NCBI RefSeq assembly: GCF_011302915.1
Contig: NZ_CP049872.1
Location: 1,240,001-1,304,000, forward strand
From: Thermomonas sp. HDW16
GTDB lineage: Bacteria; Pseudomonadota; Gammaproteobacteria; Xanthomonadales; Xanthomonadaceae
Length of the DNA stretch: 64,000 nucleotides
Reading direction: 5' to 3'
Position 1 is the first letter of the stretch. Each line of letters opens with the position of its first letter. The notes under the pieces were generated by a model. That model was not told where the DNA came from. It saw only the letters and a program-made list of their open reading frames with translations, and made no database searches. Below, piece after piece: positions 43,820 through 51,951 of the stretch. The translations under genes were made by a program, and so were the position numbers.

Positions 43820-45139
43820 TCAGCGCTTGCCGGCCGTCGCCGACATGATTTCGGGCAGGTCGGTTTCCGCCGCCATCTGCGGATGCCGCGCCAGCTCCAC
43901 GCGGCGGATGGTGAAGTGCATCCAGGTCAACGCGGTGGCCACCAGCACGAACAGCAGCATGAAGCAGCTGGTCCACACGCCGATCAGGTCGTTCATCGCG
44001 CCGAACGCGATCGGCAGCAGGAAGCCGCCCAGCCCACCGATCATGCCGACCACGCCGCCGACCGCGCCCACGTTGTTGGGGTAATAGACCGGGATGTGCT
44101 TGTACACCGCGGCCTTGCCAAGCGACATGAAGAAGCCCAGCACGAACACCAGCACGGTGAACGGCAGCACGCCGACGGCGAGGCGGAATTCGATCGGGCC
44201 CTGGATGCCATCGACCACGTAGGTCGTCGATGGATACGACAGCAGGAAGGTGCAGATGGTGGAAACGCCCAGCGTCCAGTACATCACCCGGCGCGCGCCG
44301 ATCTTGTCCGAGAGCCAGCCGCCGACGATGCGGAACAGGCTGGCCGGAATCGAATAGCAGGCTGCGATCATGCCGGCGGTGCGCACGTCCAGTCCGTAGG
44401 CGCCGGTCAGGTAGCGCGGCAGCCACAGCGCCAGTGCCACGAAGGCGCCGAACACGAAGAAGTAGTACAGCGAGAAGCGCCACACCTGCAGGTTGCGCAG
44501 TGGGCGCATCTGCTCGGCGAACGGCACCGGTTCGATGCCTTCGGCCTTGCGCCGGGCCAGGCCCGGATCGTCGCGGGTGAACAGGAAAAAGACCACGGCG
44601 GTGATGGCCAGTCCGATCGACCAGTAGCGCGCCACCGCGTCCCAGCCGTAGGCGACCATCACCATCGGCGCCAGCAGCTTGGTCACCGCCGAACCGATAT
44701 TGCCGGCGCCGAAGATGCCCAGCGCAGTGCCCTGTTTCTCCGGCGGGAACCACTTGGAGACATAGGACACGCCCACCGCGAACGAACCACCGGCAATGCC
44801 CACCGCCAGCGCCGCCAGCAGGAACTGCGGATAGGTCTGTGCATAGGTCAGCATCCAGGTGGCGACGGCGGCCGCCAGCATCACTAGGCTGAACACGATT
44901 CGCCCGCCGTACTGTTCGGCCCACACGCCCAGGAACAGCCGGCTCAGTGATCCGGTGAGGATCGGGGTGGCCGCGAGCAGGCCGAACTGGGTGTCGCTCA
45001 GGCCCAGGTCTTTCTTGATCTGGATGCCGATGATCGAAAAGATCGTCCACACCGCGAAGCACACGGTGAAGGCGAAGGTGCTGGTCCACAGGGCGCTGTT
45101 CTGCTGGCCCTTGGTGATGGAAACAGGAGGCGCGTTCAT
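43820..45139 (-). CDS. narK1: NarK-type nitrate/nitrite transporter 1
   Basis: A 439-residue major-facilitator protein with twelve predicted helices and the nitrate signature segments FGAGNIGSAVTKLLAPMVM and NNVGAVGGVVGMIGGLGGFLLP. The short type resembles NarK1, thought to be a nitrate/proton symporter in paired NarK systems. AGGAGG lies before the ATG. It follows narK2 by 28 bases and is followed by carbonic anhydrase and mod genes. Confidence 0.93.
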   Translation of the reverse strand: MNAPPVSITKGQQNSALWTSTFAFTVCFAVWTIFSIIGIQIKKDLGLSDTQFGLLAATPILTGSLSRLFLGVWAEQYGGRIVFSLVMLAAAVATWMLTYAQTYPQFLLAALAVGIAGGSFAVGVSYVSKWFPPEKQGTALGIFGAGNIGSAVTKLLAPMVMVAYGWDAVARYWSIGLAITAVVFFLFTRDDPGLARRKAEGIEPVPFAEQMRPLRNLQVWRFSLYYFFVFGAFVALALWLPRYLTGAYGLDVRTAGMIAACYSIPASLFRIVGGWLSDKIGARRVMYWTLGVSTICTFLLSYPSTTYVVDGIQGPIEFRLAVGVLPFTVLVFVLGFFMSLGKAAVYKHIPVYYPNNVGAVGGVVGMIGGLGGFLLPIAFGAMNDLIGVWTSCFMLLFVLVATALTWMHFTIRRVELARHPQMAAETDLPEIMSATAGKR

Positions 45140-45167
45140 GCGGAAGCTCTCGTGAGGTTGCGTTGGA

Positions 45168-46529
45168 TTAGCAGGGATTGGCGGCGCCGCGACGGGCGTA
45201 CATCCACCAGTTCAGCAGCACGTTGAAGGCGAAGAACACGGACAGCCCGTAGAACACCGGCGTGGCGGATTCGAACGCACCGAACGACCAGGCGAACAGC
45301 ATCCCGAACAGGAACGGGCCGTAGGCCGCGATCGCCGCGGTGAAACCGATCACCCCGGCCGCCTGGCGCGGCGCGAACAGCATCGGCATCTGCTTGAAGG
45401 TGGAGGCATTGCCGATACCGGCGAAGAAGAACAGCGCCAGCATCGATGCCACGAATTTCGGGAATTCATCCAGCGAATCCGGCGACACGTTCATCGCCAC
45501 CAGCACCGTGCACACCACCATGCCGATGCCGGCCCACTGGGTGACCCGCGCACCGCCCAGCTTGTCCGACAGCGGGCCGGCGGCGACACGCGCAAGCGAA
45601 CCGACCAGCGGGCCCCAGAACGCCCACTTCAGCGGATCGGGTGCGCCCTCGAAGCCGCCGAAGCCTTCCTTGATCAGCAGCGGGAAGGTGGCCGCAAGCC
45701 CGGAAAAGCCGCCGAAGGTCATGATGTACAGCGAGGTCATCGACCAGGTGTGGCGCGACTTGAAGATGTCGAACTGCTCGGCGAAGTTGGCCTTGACCGG
45801 CACCGACTTCAGCAACAGCCAGGCGGTGATGCCGAACACCAGCACGAACGGCACGAACACCGCAGGCGCGTTCTGCAGATACACCTGGCTTTCCACGCCG
45901 CCCTTGAGCAGGGTCTGGCTGTCGCCCATGAGCGCGGTGCTGCCGAGCAGGGCGAAGCCGATGATCCACGGCGTCACGAACTGCACGATCGACACGCCCA
46001 GGTTGCCGATACCGGCCTGGATCGCCAGTGCGGTGCCCAGCAGCCGCTTCGGGAAGAACAGGCTGGTGGACGGCATGAACGAGGAGAAGTTGCCGCCGCC
46101 GAGGCCAGCCAGGAAGGAGAGCAGCAGCAACACCCAGTACGGGACGTTCGGATCCTGCACGGCGAAGAACCAGCCCAGCAGCGGGATCAACAGCGACAGC
46201 GTGGACAGAGTGACCACATGGCGGGTGCCGAACATCGGGGTCAGGAACATGTGGATCAGGCGCAGGGTGCCGCCGGCAAGGCCGGGCATCGCGGTCAGCC
46301 AGAACAGCTGGCTGGGCGAGAAGGTGTAGCCGACCTGCGGCAGGCGTACCACCAATGCCGACACCAGGAACCAGGCGGCGAACGCCAGGGTCAGGTTGAC
46401 GGTGGTGATGGCCAGGGTGCGCCAGGCGATGGTGGAGCCGGCGGTGTTCCAGAAGGCATCGTTCTCCGGATCCCAGTGCGGGAGCCAGGTGCTGGATGCC
46501 TTGGCGATACTGCGGTCGGGTGCGGACAT
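45168..46529 (-). CDS. narK2: NarK-type nitrate/nitrite transporter 2
   Basis: A 453-residue major-facilitator protein with twelve predicted helices, beginning MSAPDRSIAKASSTWLPHWDPENDAFW. It has a long N-terminal WxPENDAFWNTAG segment and the signature AGIGNLGVSIVQFVTPWIIG, typical of NarK2 nitrate/nitrite antiporters. TGGAGA precedes the ATG. Two tandem FNR boxes lie upstream, one at the expected activation distance. Paired with narK1 downstream it gives first nitrate uptake, then nitrate/nitrite exchange. Confidence 0.93.
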   Translation of the reverse strand: MSAPDRSIAKASSTWLPHWDPENDAFWNTAGSTIAWRTLAITTVNLTLAFAAWFLVSALVVRLPQVGYTFSPSQLFWLTAMPGLAGGTLRLIHMFLTPMFGTRHVVTLSTLSLLIPLLGWFFAVQDPNVPYWVLLLLSFLAGLGGGNFSSFMPSTSLFFPKRLLGTALAIQAGIGNLGVSIVQFVTPWIIGFALLGSTALMGDSQTLLKGGVESQVYLQNAPAVFVPFVLVFGITAWLLLKSVPVKANFAEQFDIFKSRHTWSMTSLYIMTFGGFSGLAATFPLLIKEGFGGFEGAPDPLKWAFWGPLVGSLARVAAGPLSDKLGGARVTQWAGIGMVVCTVLVAMNVSPDSLDEFPKFVASMLALFFFAGIGNASTFKQMPMLFAPRQAAGVIGFTAAIAAYGPFLFGMLFAWSFGAFESATPVFYGLSVFFAFNVLLNWWMYARRGAANPC

Positions 46530-46594
46530 CGTGTCTCCAGGGGGCGGTTCCAATCTGCTGGATCGCATCATGGCAACGCCACGCGCGGCACGAA

Positions 46595-46608
46595 TTGATT
46601 GCCATCAA
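46595..46608 (-). promoter_or_regulatory. Perfect FNR box of narK2
   Basis: TTGATtgccATCAA, perfect palindrome. A -41.5 placement predicts a start near 46560 and CATGAT (46567-46572, minus strand) is in the -10 position. Confidence 0.85.
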
Positions 46609-46626
46609 TTCGCACCGCCGTCGTGC

Positions 46627-46640
46627 TTGATTTGCGTCAA
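46627..46640 (-). promoter_or_regulatory. Second FNR-type box of narK2
   Basis: TTGATttgcGTCAA, one mismatch, 32 bases upstream of the first box (about three helical turns). Centred near -73.5 relative to the predicted start; it may add class I activation. Confidence 0.7.
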
Positions 46641-46673
46641 CTTGGTCGCGTGTTCGTCGCCATGACGACGTTG

Positions 46674-48086
46674 TCAGGCGTCCTGCCCGGCGTCTTGCAG
46701 GACGCGCCCGGGGTTCATCAGGTTGTGCGGATCCAGCGCCTGCTTGATCGAGCGCATCATCGCCAACGCCACCGGCGATTTTCGTCGCGCCAGTTCACTG
46801 CGCCTGAGGCGTCCGATGCCGTGTTCGGCGGCGAAGGAGCCGCCGCGCGTCATCACCGCATCGTGCACGCAGGCATTGCAGTTCGCTTCATGCCGCAGCA
46901 GGAATTCCGCCGGCGAAACGCCTTCCGGCGCCTGCAGGTTGAAGTGGAGGTTGCCGTCTCCCAGGTGCCCGAAGACCACCGTGCGCACGTCCGGCACCAG
47001 CGCAGGCAGAGCCGTGTCCATTTCCCGCAGGAATCCGCCGATTTGCGAGACGGGCAGGGCGATGTCGTGCTTGATGTTGAGGCCTTCGCGTGCCTGCGCC
47101 AGCGGGATGGCATCGCGCAGGCGCCAGAGCGCATCCGCTTGCGTTTGGTTTGACGCGGTCACGGCATCGCAATCGGTCTCCACGAGCCGCGCGTGCAGCC
47201 AGTCACGTGCGCGCTCTTCGTCGTCCGCGGCGAACTCGACCAGGATCGTCCACGGCGCCGGCTTCAGCGGCTGCGGGATTTGCGGGAAGTGGCTGGCCAC
47301 CAGCTGCATGGCATGTCGCGCCATCACTTCGAAGCCGGTGAGCTGCGCCGTGGTGCCCGTGCGCAGGCGCGCCAGCAGGGTGATGGCGGTATCGATGTCG
47401 GCGCATGCCAGCAGCGCGGTGAGCGTGGCGGCAGGTGGTGCGAACAGTTTCAGCGAGGCGGCGGTGATGATGCCCAGCGTGCCTTCGCTGCCGATGAACA
47501 GGTCGCGCAGGTCGTAGCCGCTGTTGTCCTTGCGCAGGCCGGATAGTCCGTTCCAGATCTCGCCCGCGGCCGTCACGACTTCAAGCCCCAGGCAGAGTTC
47601 GCGCGCGTTGCCGTAGTGGACCACCTGGCTGCCGCCGGCATTGGTGGCCATGTTGCCGCCGATGGTGCAGCTGCCCTGCGAGCCGATGCTCAACGGGAAC
47701 AGCAGGCCGTGCGTGCGCGCATGTTCGCGCACCTGTTGCAGCACGCAGCCGGCATCCACGGTCATGCTGAGGTTGTCGGGGTCGATGCTGCGGATGGATT
47801 GCATGCGCCCCAGCTGCAGCACGACCTCGCGTCCGCTGTCGTTGGGCACGCCGCCACCAACCAGGCCGGTATTGCCGCCCTGGGGCACGATGGGCACGCC
47901 ATGCGCCGCGCAGGTGCGCACGACGGCCGCTGCTTCCGCAGTGTTGCCGGGCCGAACGACGGCCAGTGCGCGTCCGAAGTAACGCTTGCGCGCGTCGACC
48001 AGATAGCCATCATCCAGTTCGCCTTCGCAGGCGACATGCGCGGCGCCCACGCAGGCACGCAATTCGTCCAGCAATCCCTGGTTCAT
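46674..48086 (-). CDS. FAD-binding oxidoreductase (D-2-hydroxyacid / GlcD-type)
   Basis: A 470-residue flavoprotein with an FAD-binding type 4 domain (VPIVPQGGNTGLVGGGVPND, SIGSQGSCTIGGNMATNAGGSQVVHYG) and the FAD-oxidase C-terminal domain (VVFGHLGDGNLHFNL, FAAEHGIGRLRRSELARRKSP). This matches D-2-hydroxyglutarate dehydrogenase, D-lactate dehydrogenase or GlcD-type enzymes; the substrate is not resolved. GAGGAG precedes the ATG. It is 58 bases after the ppiC gene of the nar operon, an unusual neighbour that could feed electrons from a hydroxyacid to the quinol pool. Confidence 0.85.
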   Translation of the reverse strand: MNQGLLDELRACVGAAHVACEGELDDGYLVDARKRYFGRALAVVRPGNTAEAAAVVRTCAAHGVPIVPQGGNTGLVGGGVPNDSGREVVLQLGRMQSIRSIDPDNLSMTVDAGCVLQQVREHARTHGLLFPLSIGSQGSCTIGGNMATNAGGSQVVHYGNARELCLGLEVVTAAGEIWNGLSGLRKDNSGYDLRDLFIGSEGTLGIITAASLKLFAPPAATLTALLACADIDTAITLLARLRTGTTAQLTGFEVMARHAMQLVASHFPQIPQPLKPAPWTILVEFAADDEERARDWLHARLVETDCDAVTASNQTQADALWRLRDAIPLAQAREGLNIKHDIALPVSQIGGFLREMDTALPALVPDVRTVVFGHLGDGNLHFNLQAPEGVSPAEFLLRHEANCNACVHDAVMTRGGSFAAEHGIGRLRRSELARRKSPVALAMMRSIKQALDPHNLMNPGRVLQDAGQDA

Positions 48087-48144
48087 GCCGGCCGCTCCTC
48101 GGGCGTGCGTGGACGTGCTTGCATGGGTTGCGGGCGAAGGGCGC

Positions 48145-49020
48145 TCAGGCCGACAGTTCGATCCCTTCGACGCGATAACGCTCTGCAAGGATGTGCAGGT
48201 ATTGGTGCACCGCGTTCTGCCGGGTCTGGGTTTCCAGATAGGCCGCGATGCGCGGACGTGCGTCGTCGTATTCGAGGGCTTCGCCATCGATGCGTTCCAG
48301 CACTTCCACCACGTGGTGGCCGTAGCGGGTTTCCACGGTCAGGCCGGCCATGCCGGGCTTGAGCATGAACAGCTGGCGGTCGAATTCGGGCACGGTGTCG
48401 CCGCGTTCGATCCAGCCGAGCTCGCCGCCCGCATCGCGCGAGGGGCAGGCGGAATGGCGCATCGCGAATTCGATGAAGCGATCCGGTTCCTGCTTGAGCG
48501 CGCCGATCAGTTCTTCGCCGAGCAGTTGCGCGCGCTGGCGCGCGGCGATGTCGGCCGGCGCGGCGGCCAGCAGGATATGGCGGACGCGCAGGCAGTCGGG
48601 CTGGTGCAGGCGGGCGCGGTTGGTGTCGTAGTACTGGCGGATCGCGGCATCGTCGGCATCCGGCACCGTCACCGCCTCGGCGAACAGCAGGCGCACGCGC
48701 GCTTCGTCTTCGGTCTCGCCTTCGACCGCGTCGATGGCCAATCCCAGGCGCTCGCATTCGCGGCGCACCAATTCGCGGATGACCAAGGTCGTCGCCGCTG
48801 CCTGGCGGGCATCGTGCGGATTGTCGGCGCGATGGAACTGCATTTCGCGGGCGATCTCCGCTTCGTCCACCGGCGTGCCGCCGACCTGCACGTAGACCGG
48901 CGCCGACCCGGGCAGGGGACTGCCGGGGTCGACATCGTGGTCATGCGTATCGGCGGCGGCCTTGGCCGCATCCGACAAGGCGCCGGCGTCCATGACGATG
49001 GGGATGATGCGTTTGGACAT
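48145..49020 (-). CDS. Parvulin-type peptidyl-prolyl isomerase of the nar operon
   Basis: A 291-residue protein with an N-terminal helical segment and a PpiC/parvulin domain (RVRHILLAAAPADIAARQRAQ, FIEFAMRHSACPSRDAGGELGWIERGDTVPEFDRQLF, VETRYGHHVVEVLER). No signal peptide, so cytoplasmic. A PpiC-like gene directly after narI is common in Pseudomonas and relatives, where it is thought to help NarGHI folding. It begins two bases before narI ends. Confidence 0.88.
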   Translation of the reverse strand: MSKRIIPIVMDAGALSDAAKAAADTHDHDVDPGSPLPGSAPVYVQVGGTPVDEAEIAREMQFHRADNPHDARQAAATTLVIRELVRRECERLGLAIDAVEGETEDEARVRLLFAEAVTVPDADDAAIRQYYDTNRARLHQPDCLRVRHILLAAAPADIAARQRAQLLGEELIGALKQEPDRFIEFAMRHSACPSRDAGGELGWIERGDTVPEFDRQLFMLKPGMAGLTVETRYGHHVVEVLERIDGEALEYDDARPRIAAYLETQTRQNAVHQYLHILAERYRVEGIELSA

Positions 49021-49022
49021 GG

Positions 49023-49724
49023 TCAGTTGCCCGGATAGCGCAGCGGACGCTGGCGGGCGCGCACGACCTGGTAGGGACGCGTGAGGTAGCCCAGCGGGAT
49101 CGACCACACGTGCACCAGGCGGGTGAACGGGGTCAGCAGGATCAGGGTCATGCCCAGGAACACATGCGCCTTGTAGATCCAGTGCGCATCGACGATGTAG
49201 TCTGCCGCGCCGGCGCGGAAGGTGACGATGTGTTGCGCCCATTCGCCCAACTTGACCATCTGCTCGCCATCCATGTGGCCGGACGAGATGTAGATCGAGC
49301 ACAGGCCCAGGATCAGCTGCAGGTACAGCAGCACCAGGATCAGGATGTCGCGTCCGCTCGACGTTGCGCGGATGCGCGGGTTGAGCAGCCGGCGCGCCAG
49401 CAGGATGCTCAGCCCGATGAAGCACATCACGCCGAAGATGCCGCCCACCACCATCGCCATCAGCTGTTTCTGGCCGGAGGTCATGAAGTGCTCATACACC
49501 GCATGCGGGGTGAGCAGGCCGACCAGGTGGCCGCCCAGGATCGCCAGCACGCCGATGTGGAACCAGTTGCTGCCCAGCCGCATCCATTTGCTGGAGAGCA
49601 ATTGGCTTGAACCGGTGCGCCAGGTGTAGGAGGCGAAGTCGAAGCGCGCCCAGCAGCCGATCGCGAAGATCGCCAGCGCGACATAGGGATAGATCTGGAA
49701 CGCAAGGAAATTCAGAGTGTTCAT
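49023..49724 (-). CDS. narI: Respiratory nitrate reductase gamma subunit
   Basis: Diheme cytochrome b that anchors NarGH in the membrane and oxidises quinol. The 233-residue product has five helices with the heme-ligating histidines in segments WFHIGVLAILGGHLVGLLTPH and DAHWIYKAHVFLGMTLILLTPFTRLVH, and starts MNTLNFLAFQIYPYVALAIFAIGCWARFD like E. coli NarI. It overlaps narJ by four bases. Confidence 0.95.
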   Translation of the reverse strand: MNTLNFLAFQIYPYVALAIFAIGCWARFDFASYTWRTGSSQLLSSKWMRLGSNWFHIGVLAILGGHLVGLLTPHAVYEHFMTSGQKQLMAMVVGGIFGVMCFIGLSILLARRLLNPRIRATSSGRDILILVLLYLQLILGLCSIYISSGHMDGEQMVKLGEWAQHIVTFRAGAADYIVDAHWIYKAHVFLGMTLILLTPFTRLVHVWSIPLGYLTRPYQVVRARQRPLRYPGN

Positions 49725-50407
49725 GGCGTCACCGTGGGTTCGACCCGCTTTGCACCCGACGGCAGCCGGGTAGGTGGATTGCAGTCATCGGCCGGGGCTT
49801 CCGCGCCGAAGCGCACCGCTTCTTCTTCCCAGACACGATCCATGGCTTCCGGGGTGTCATCGCGCGCTTCGCTGGCCACGCGCTTGCGCAGCAGGTCCAG
49901 TTCGACCCGGCCGATGGCGGTTTCCACCAGCACTTCCAGCACCGCCGCGTACTCGCTGTTGCGCTCCTGCGCGCGCGCGGCCAGCAGTTCCAGGATGTGC
50001 GCGACATGGGCCAGCCAGTCGCGGATTTCTTCGGTCGGGCGCAGCGACAGATATTCCAGCACCACCGGCAGGTAGTCCGGCAGTTGCTTGGCGCCGAGTT
50101 CGAAGCCGTGGCCGCGATAGGTCGAGAGCAGGTCGACCATCGCCTGGCCGCGGTCGCGGGATTCGCCGTGGATGTGTTCGAACAGCAGCAGGCTCATCGC
50201 CCGGCCACGGTCGAACAAGCCCAGCCAGCGTTCCTGCGCTTCCAGCGGGTCGCTGGCCAGCAGGTTGTCGACGAATCCGCGCAATTGCGCCTGCCGCTTC
50301 GGCGACAGCGCCGGATCGTCCAGCGCGGCGCGCAGTTCGTCGCCGTGCTGCCACAGTTCGTCTCCGGGGTAATCCAGCAGAACCGACATCAGCTTGAGGA
50401 GTTTCAT
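49721..50407 (-). CDS. narJ: Nitrate reductase molybdenum cofactor assembly chaperone
   Basis: A 228-residue cytoplasmic chaperone that helps insert molybdenum cofactor into NarG. It begins MKLLKLMSVLLDYPGDELW, with the conserved LSLLLFEHIHGESRDRGQAMVDL-type segment and LPDYLPVVLEYLS. The C-terminus is variable, as in the family. The ATG overlaps the narH stop by four bases. Confidence 0.94.
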   Translation of the reverse strand: MKLLKLMSVLLDYPGDELWQHGDELRAALDDPALSPKRQAQLRGFVDNLLASDPLEAQERWLGLFDRGRAMSLLLFEHIHGESRDRGQAMVDLLSTYRGHGFELGAKQLPDYLPVVLEYLSLRPTEEIRDWLAHVAHILELLAARAQERNSEYAAVLEVLVETAIGRVELDLLRKRVASEARDDTPEAMDRVWEEEAVRFGAEAPADDCNPPTRLPSGAKRVEPTVTP

Positions 50408-51951
50408 GCCTTCTCCCTGACGTTCAACTGGCGTGCCGGTGGCACTTCGTAGGTCTGGGTCGAACGACCGCCGAACAGTGCCTCGGCCGGGGTGGAAGGC
50501 GAGCAGCCGTTGCCGAAGGTGAAGCCGCAGCCGCCGCGCTCGCCGAAGGCGTCGTTGGCGTATTCGCGATGGGCAGTGGGGATGACGAAACGATCTTCGT
50601 AATTGGCGATGGCAAGGTAGCGGTACATTTCCTCCGCCTGTCCAAGGGTCAGGCCGGCCTGGTGCAGGACCTCAAGATCCTCCACGCCGTCCACGTGCAT
50701 GGCACGACGCCAGGCGCGCATCGCCAGCATGCGTTCCATCGCGCGGATTACCGGGCCCTCGTCGCCTGCGGTCAGCAGGTTGGCCAGGTAGCGGACCGGA
50801 ATGCGCAGCGATTTCACGTCCGGGATCTCGCCGTTCTTGCCGATGCGCCCCGAATCAGCAGCCGACTGGATCGGCGACAGCGGCGGCACGTACCAGACCA
50901 TCGGCAGGGTGCGGTATTCCGGATGCAGTGGCAGCGCCAGCTTCCAGTCGATCGCCAGCTTGTACACCGGCGATGCCTTGGCCGCGTCGAGCCAGTTGTC
51001 GGGAATGCCTTCTGCACGCGCGGCTTCGATCACCTTCGGATCGTTCGGATCCAGGAAGATGCCCAGGTGCGCTTCGTACAGGTCTTTTTCCGACGGTACC
51101 GATGCGGCTTCCTGGATGCGGTCGGCGTCGTACAGCATCACCCCCAGGTAGCGGATGCGGCCCACGCAGGTTTCCGAGCACACCGTGGGTTCGCCCATCT
51201 CGATGCGCGGATAGCAGAAGATGCACTTCTCCGATTTGCCGCTCTTCCAGTTGTAGTAGATCTTCTTGTACGGGCAGGCGGACACGCACATGCGCCAGCC
51301 GCGGCACTTGTCCTGGTCGATCAGCACGATGCCGTCTTCCTCGCGCTTGTAGATCGCGCCGGACGGGCAGGAGGCGACGCAGGCCGGGTTGAGGCAGTGC
51401 TCGCACAGGCGCGGCAGGTACATCATGAAGGTCTTCTCGAACGCGCCGTAGATCTCGCGCTGCACGCCTTCGAAGTTGCTGTCCTTGCTGCGCTTGGCGA
51501 ACTCGGTGCCCAGGATTTCTTCCCAGTTCGGGCCCCATTCGATCTTCTGCATGCGCTGCCCGGTGAGCAGCGAACGTGGGCGCGCGGTGGGCTGGTGCTT
51601 GCCTTCCGGCGCCTGGTGCAGGTGCTGGTAGTCGAAATCGAACGGCTCGTAGTAGTCGTCGATCTGCGGCAGGTCGGGGTTGGCGAAGATCTTGGCCAGC
51701 AGGCGCAGGCGACCGCCGGCCTTCAGGGTGATCTTGCCGTCGCGGCTGCGCGTCCAGCCGCCGTTCCACTTGCGCTGGTTCTCCCATTCCTTGGGATAGC
51801 CGATGCCGGGCTTGGTTTCCACGTTGTTGAACCAGGCGTACTCGACGCCTTCGCGGCTGGTCCAGACGTTCTTGCAGGTGATCGAGCAGGTATGGCAGCC
51901 GATGCACTTGTCCAGGTTCAGGACCATCGCGATCTGGGCACGGACCTTCAT
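50404..51951 (-). CDS. narH: Respiratory nitrate reductase beta subunit
   Basis: Electron-transfer subunit with one [3Fe-4S] and three [4Fe-4S] clusters. The 515-residue product starts MKVRAQIAMVLNLDKCIGCHTCSITCKNVW, then LCEHCLNPACVASCPSGAIY, CRGWRMCVSACPYKKIYYNW and EKCIFCYPRIE. ATG 51951 is chosen because AAGGAGG lies seven bases upstream; a GTG one codon earlier is too close. It overlaps the narG stop by one base. Confidence 0.97.
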   Translation of the reverse strand: MKVRAQIAMVLNLDKCIGCHTCSITCKNVWTSREGVEYAWFNNVETKPGIGYPKEWENQRKWNGGWTRSRDGKITLKAGGRLRLLAKIFANPDLPQIDDYYEPFDFDYQHLHQAPEGKHQPTARPRSLLTGQRMQKIEWGPNWEEILGTEFAKRSKDSNFEGVQREIYGAFEKTFMMYLPRLCEHCLNPACVASCPSGAIYKREEDGIVLIDQDKCRGWRMCVSACPYKKIYYNWKSGKSEKCIFCYPRIEMGEPTVCSETCVGRIRYLGVMLYDADRIQEAASVPSEKDLYEAHLGIFLDPNDPKVIEAARAEGIPDNWLDAAKASPVYKLAIDWKLALPLHPEYRTLPMVWYVPPLSPIQSAADSGRIGKNGEIPDVKSLRIPVRYLANLLTAGDEGPVIRAMERMLAMRAWRRAMHVDGVEDLEVLHQAGLTLGQAEEMYRYLAIANYEDRFVIPTAHREYANDAFGERGGCGFTFGNGCSPSTPAEALFGGRSTQTYEVPPARQLNVREKA

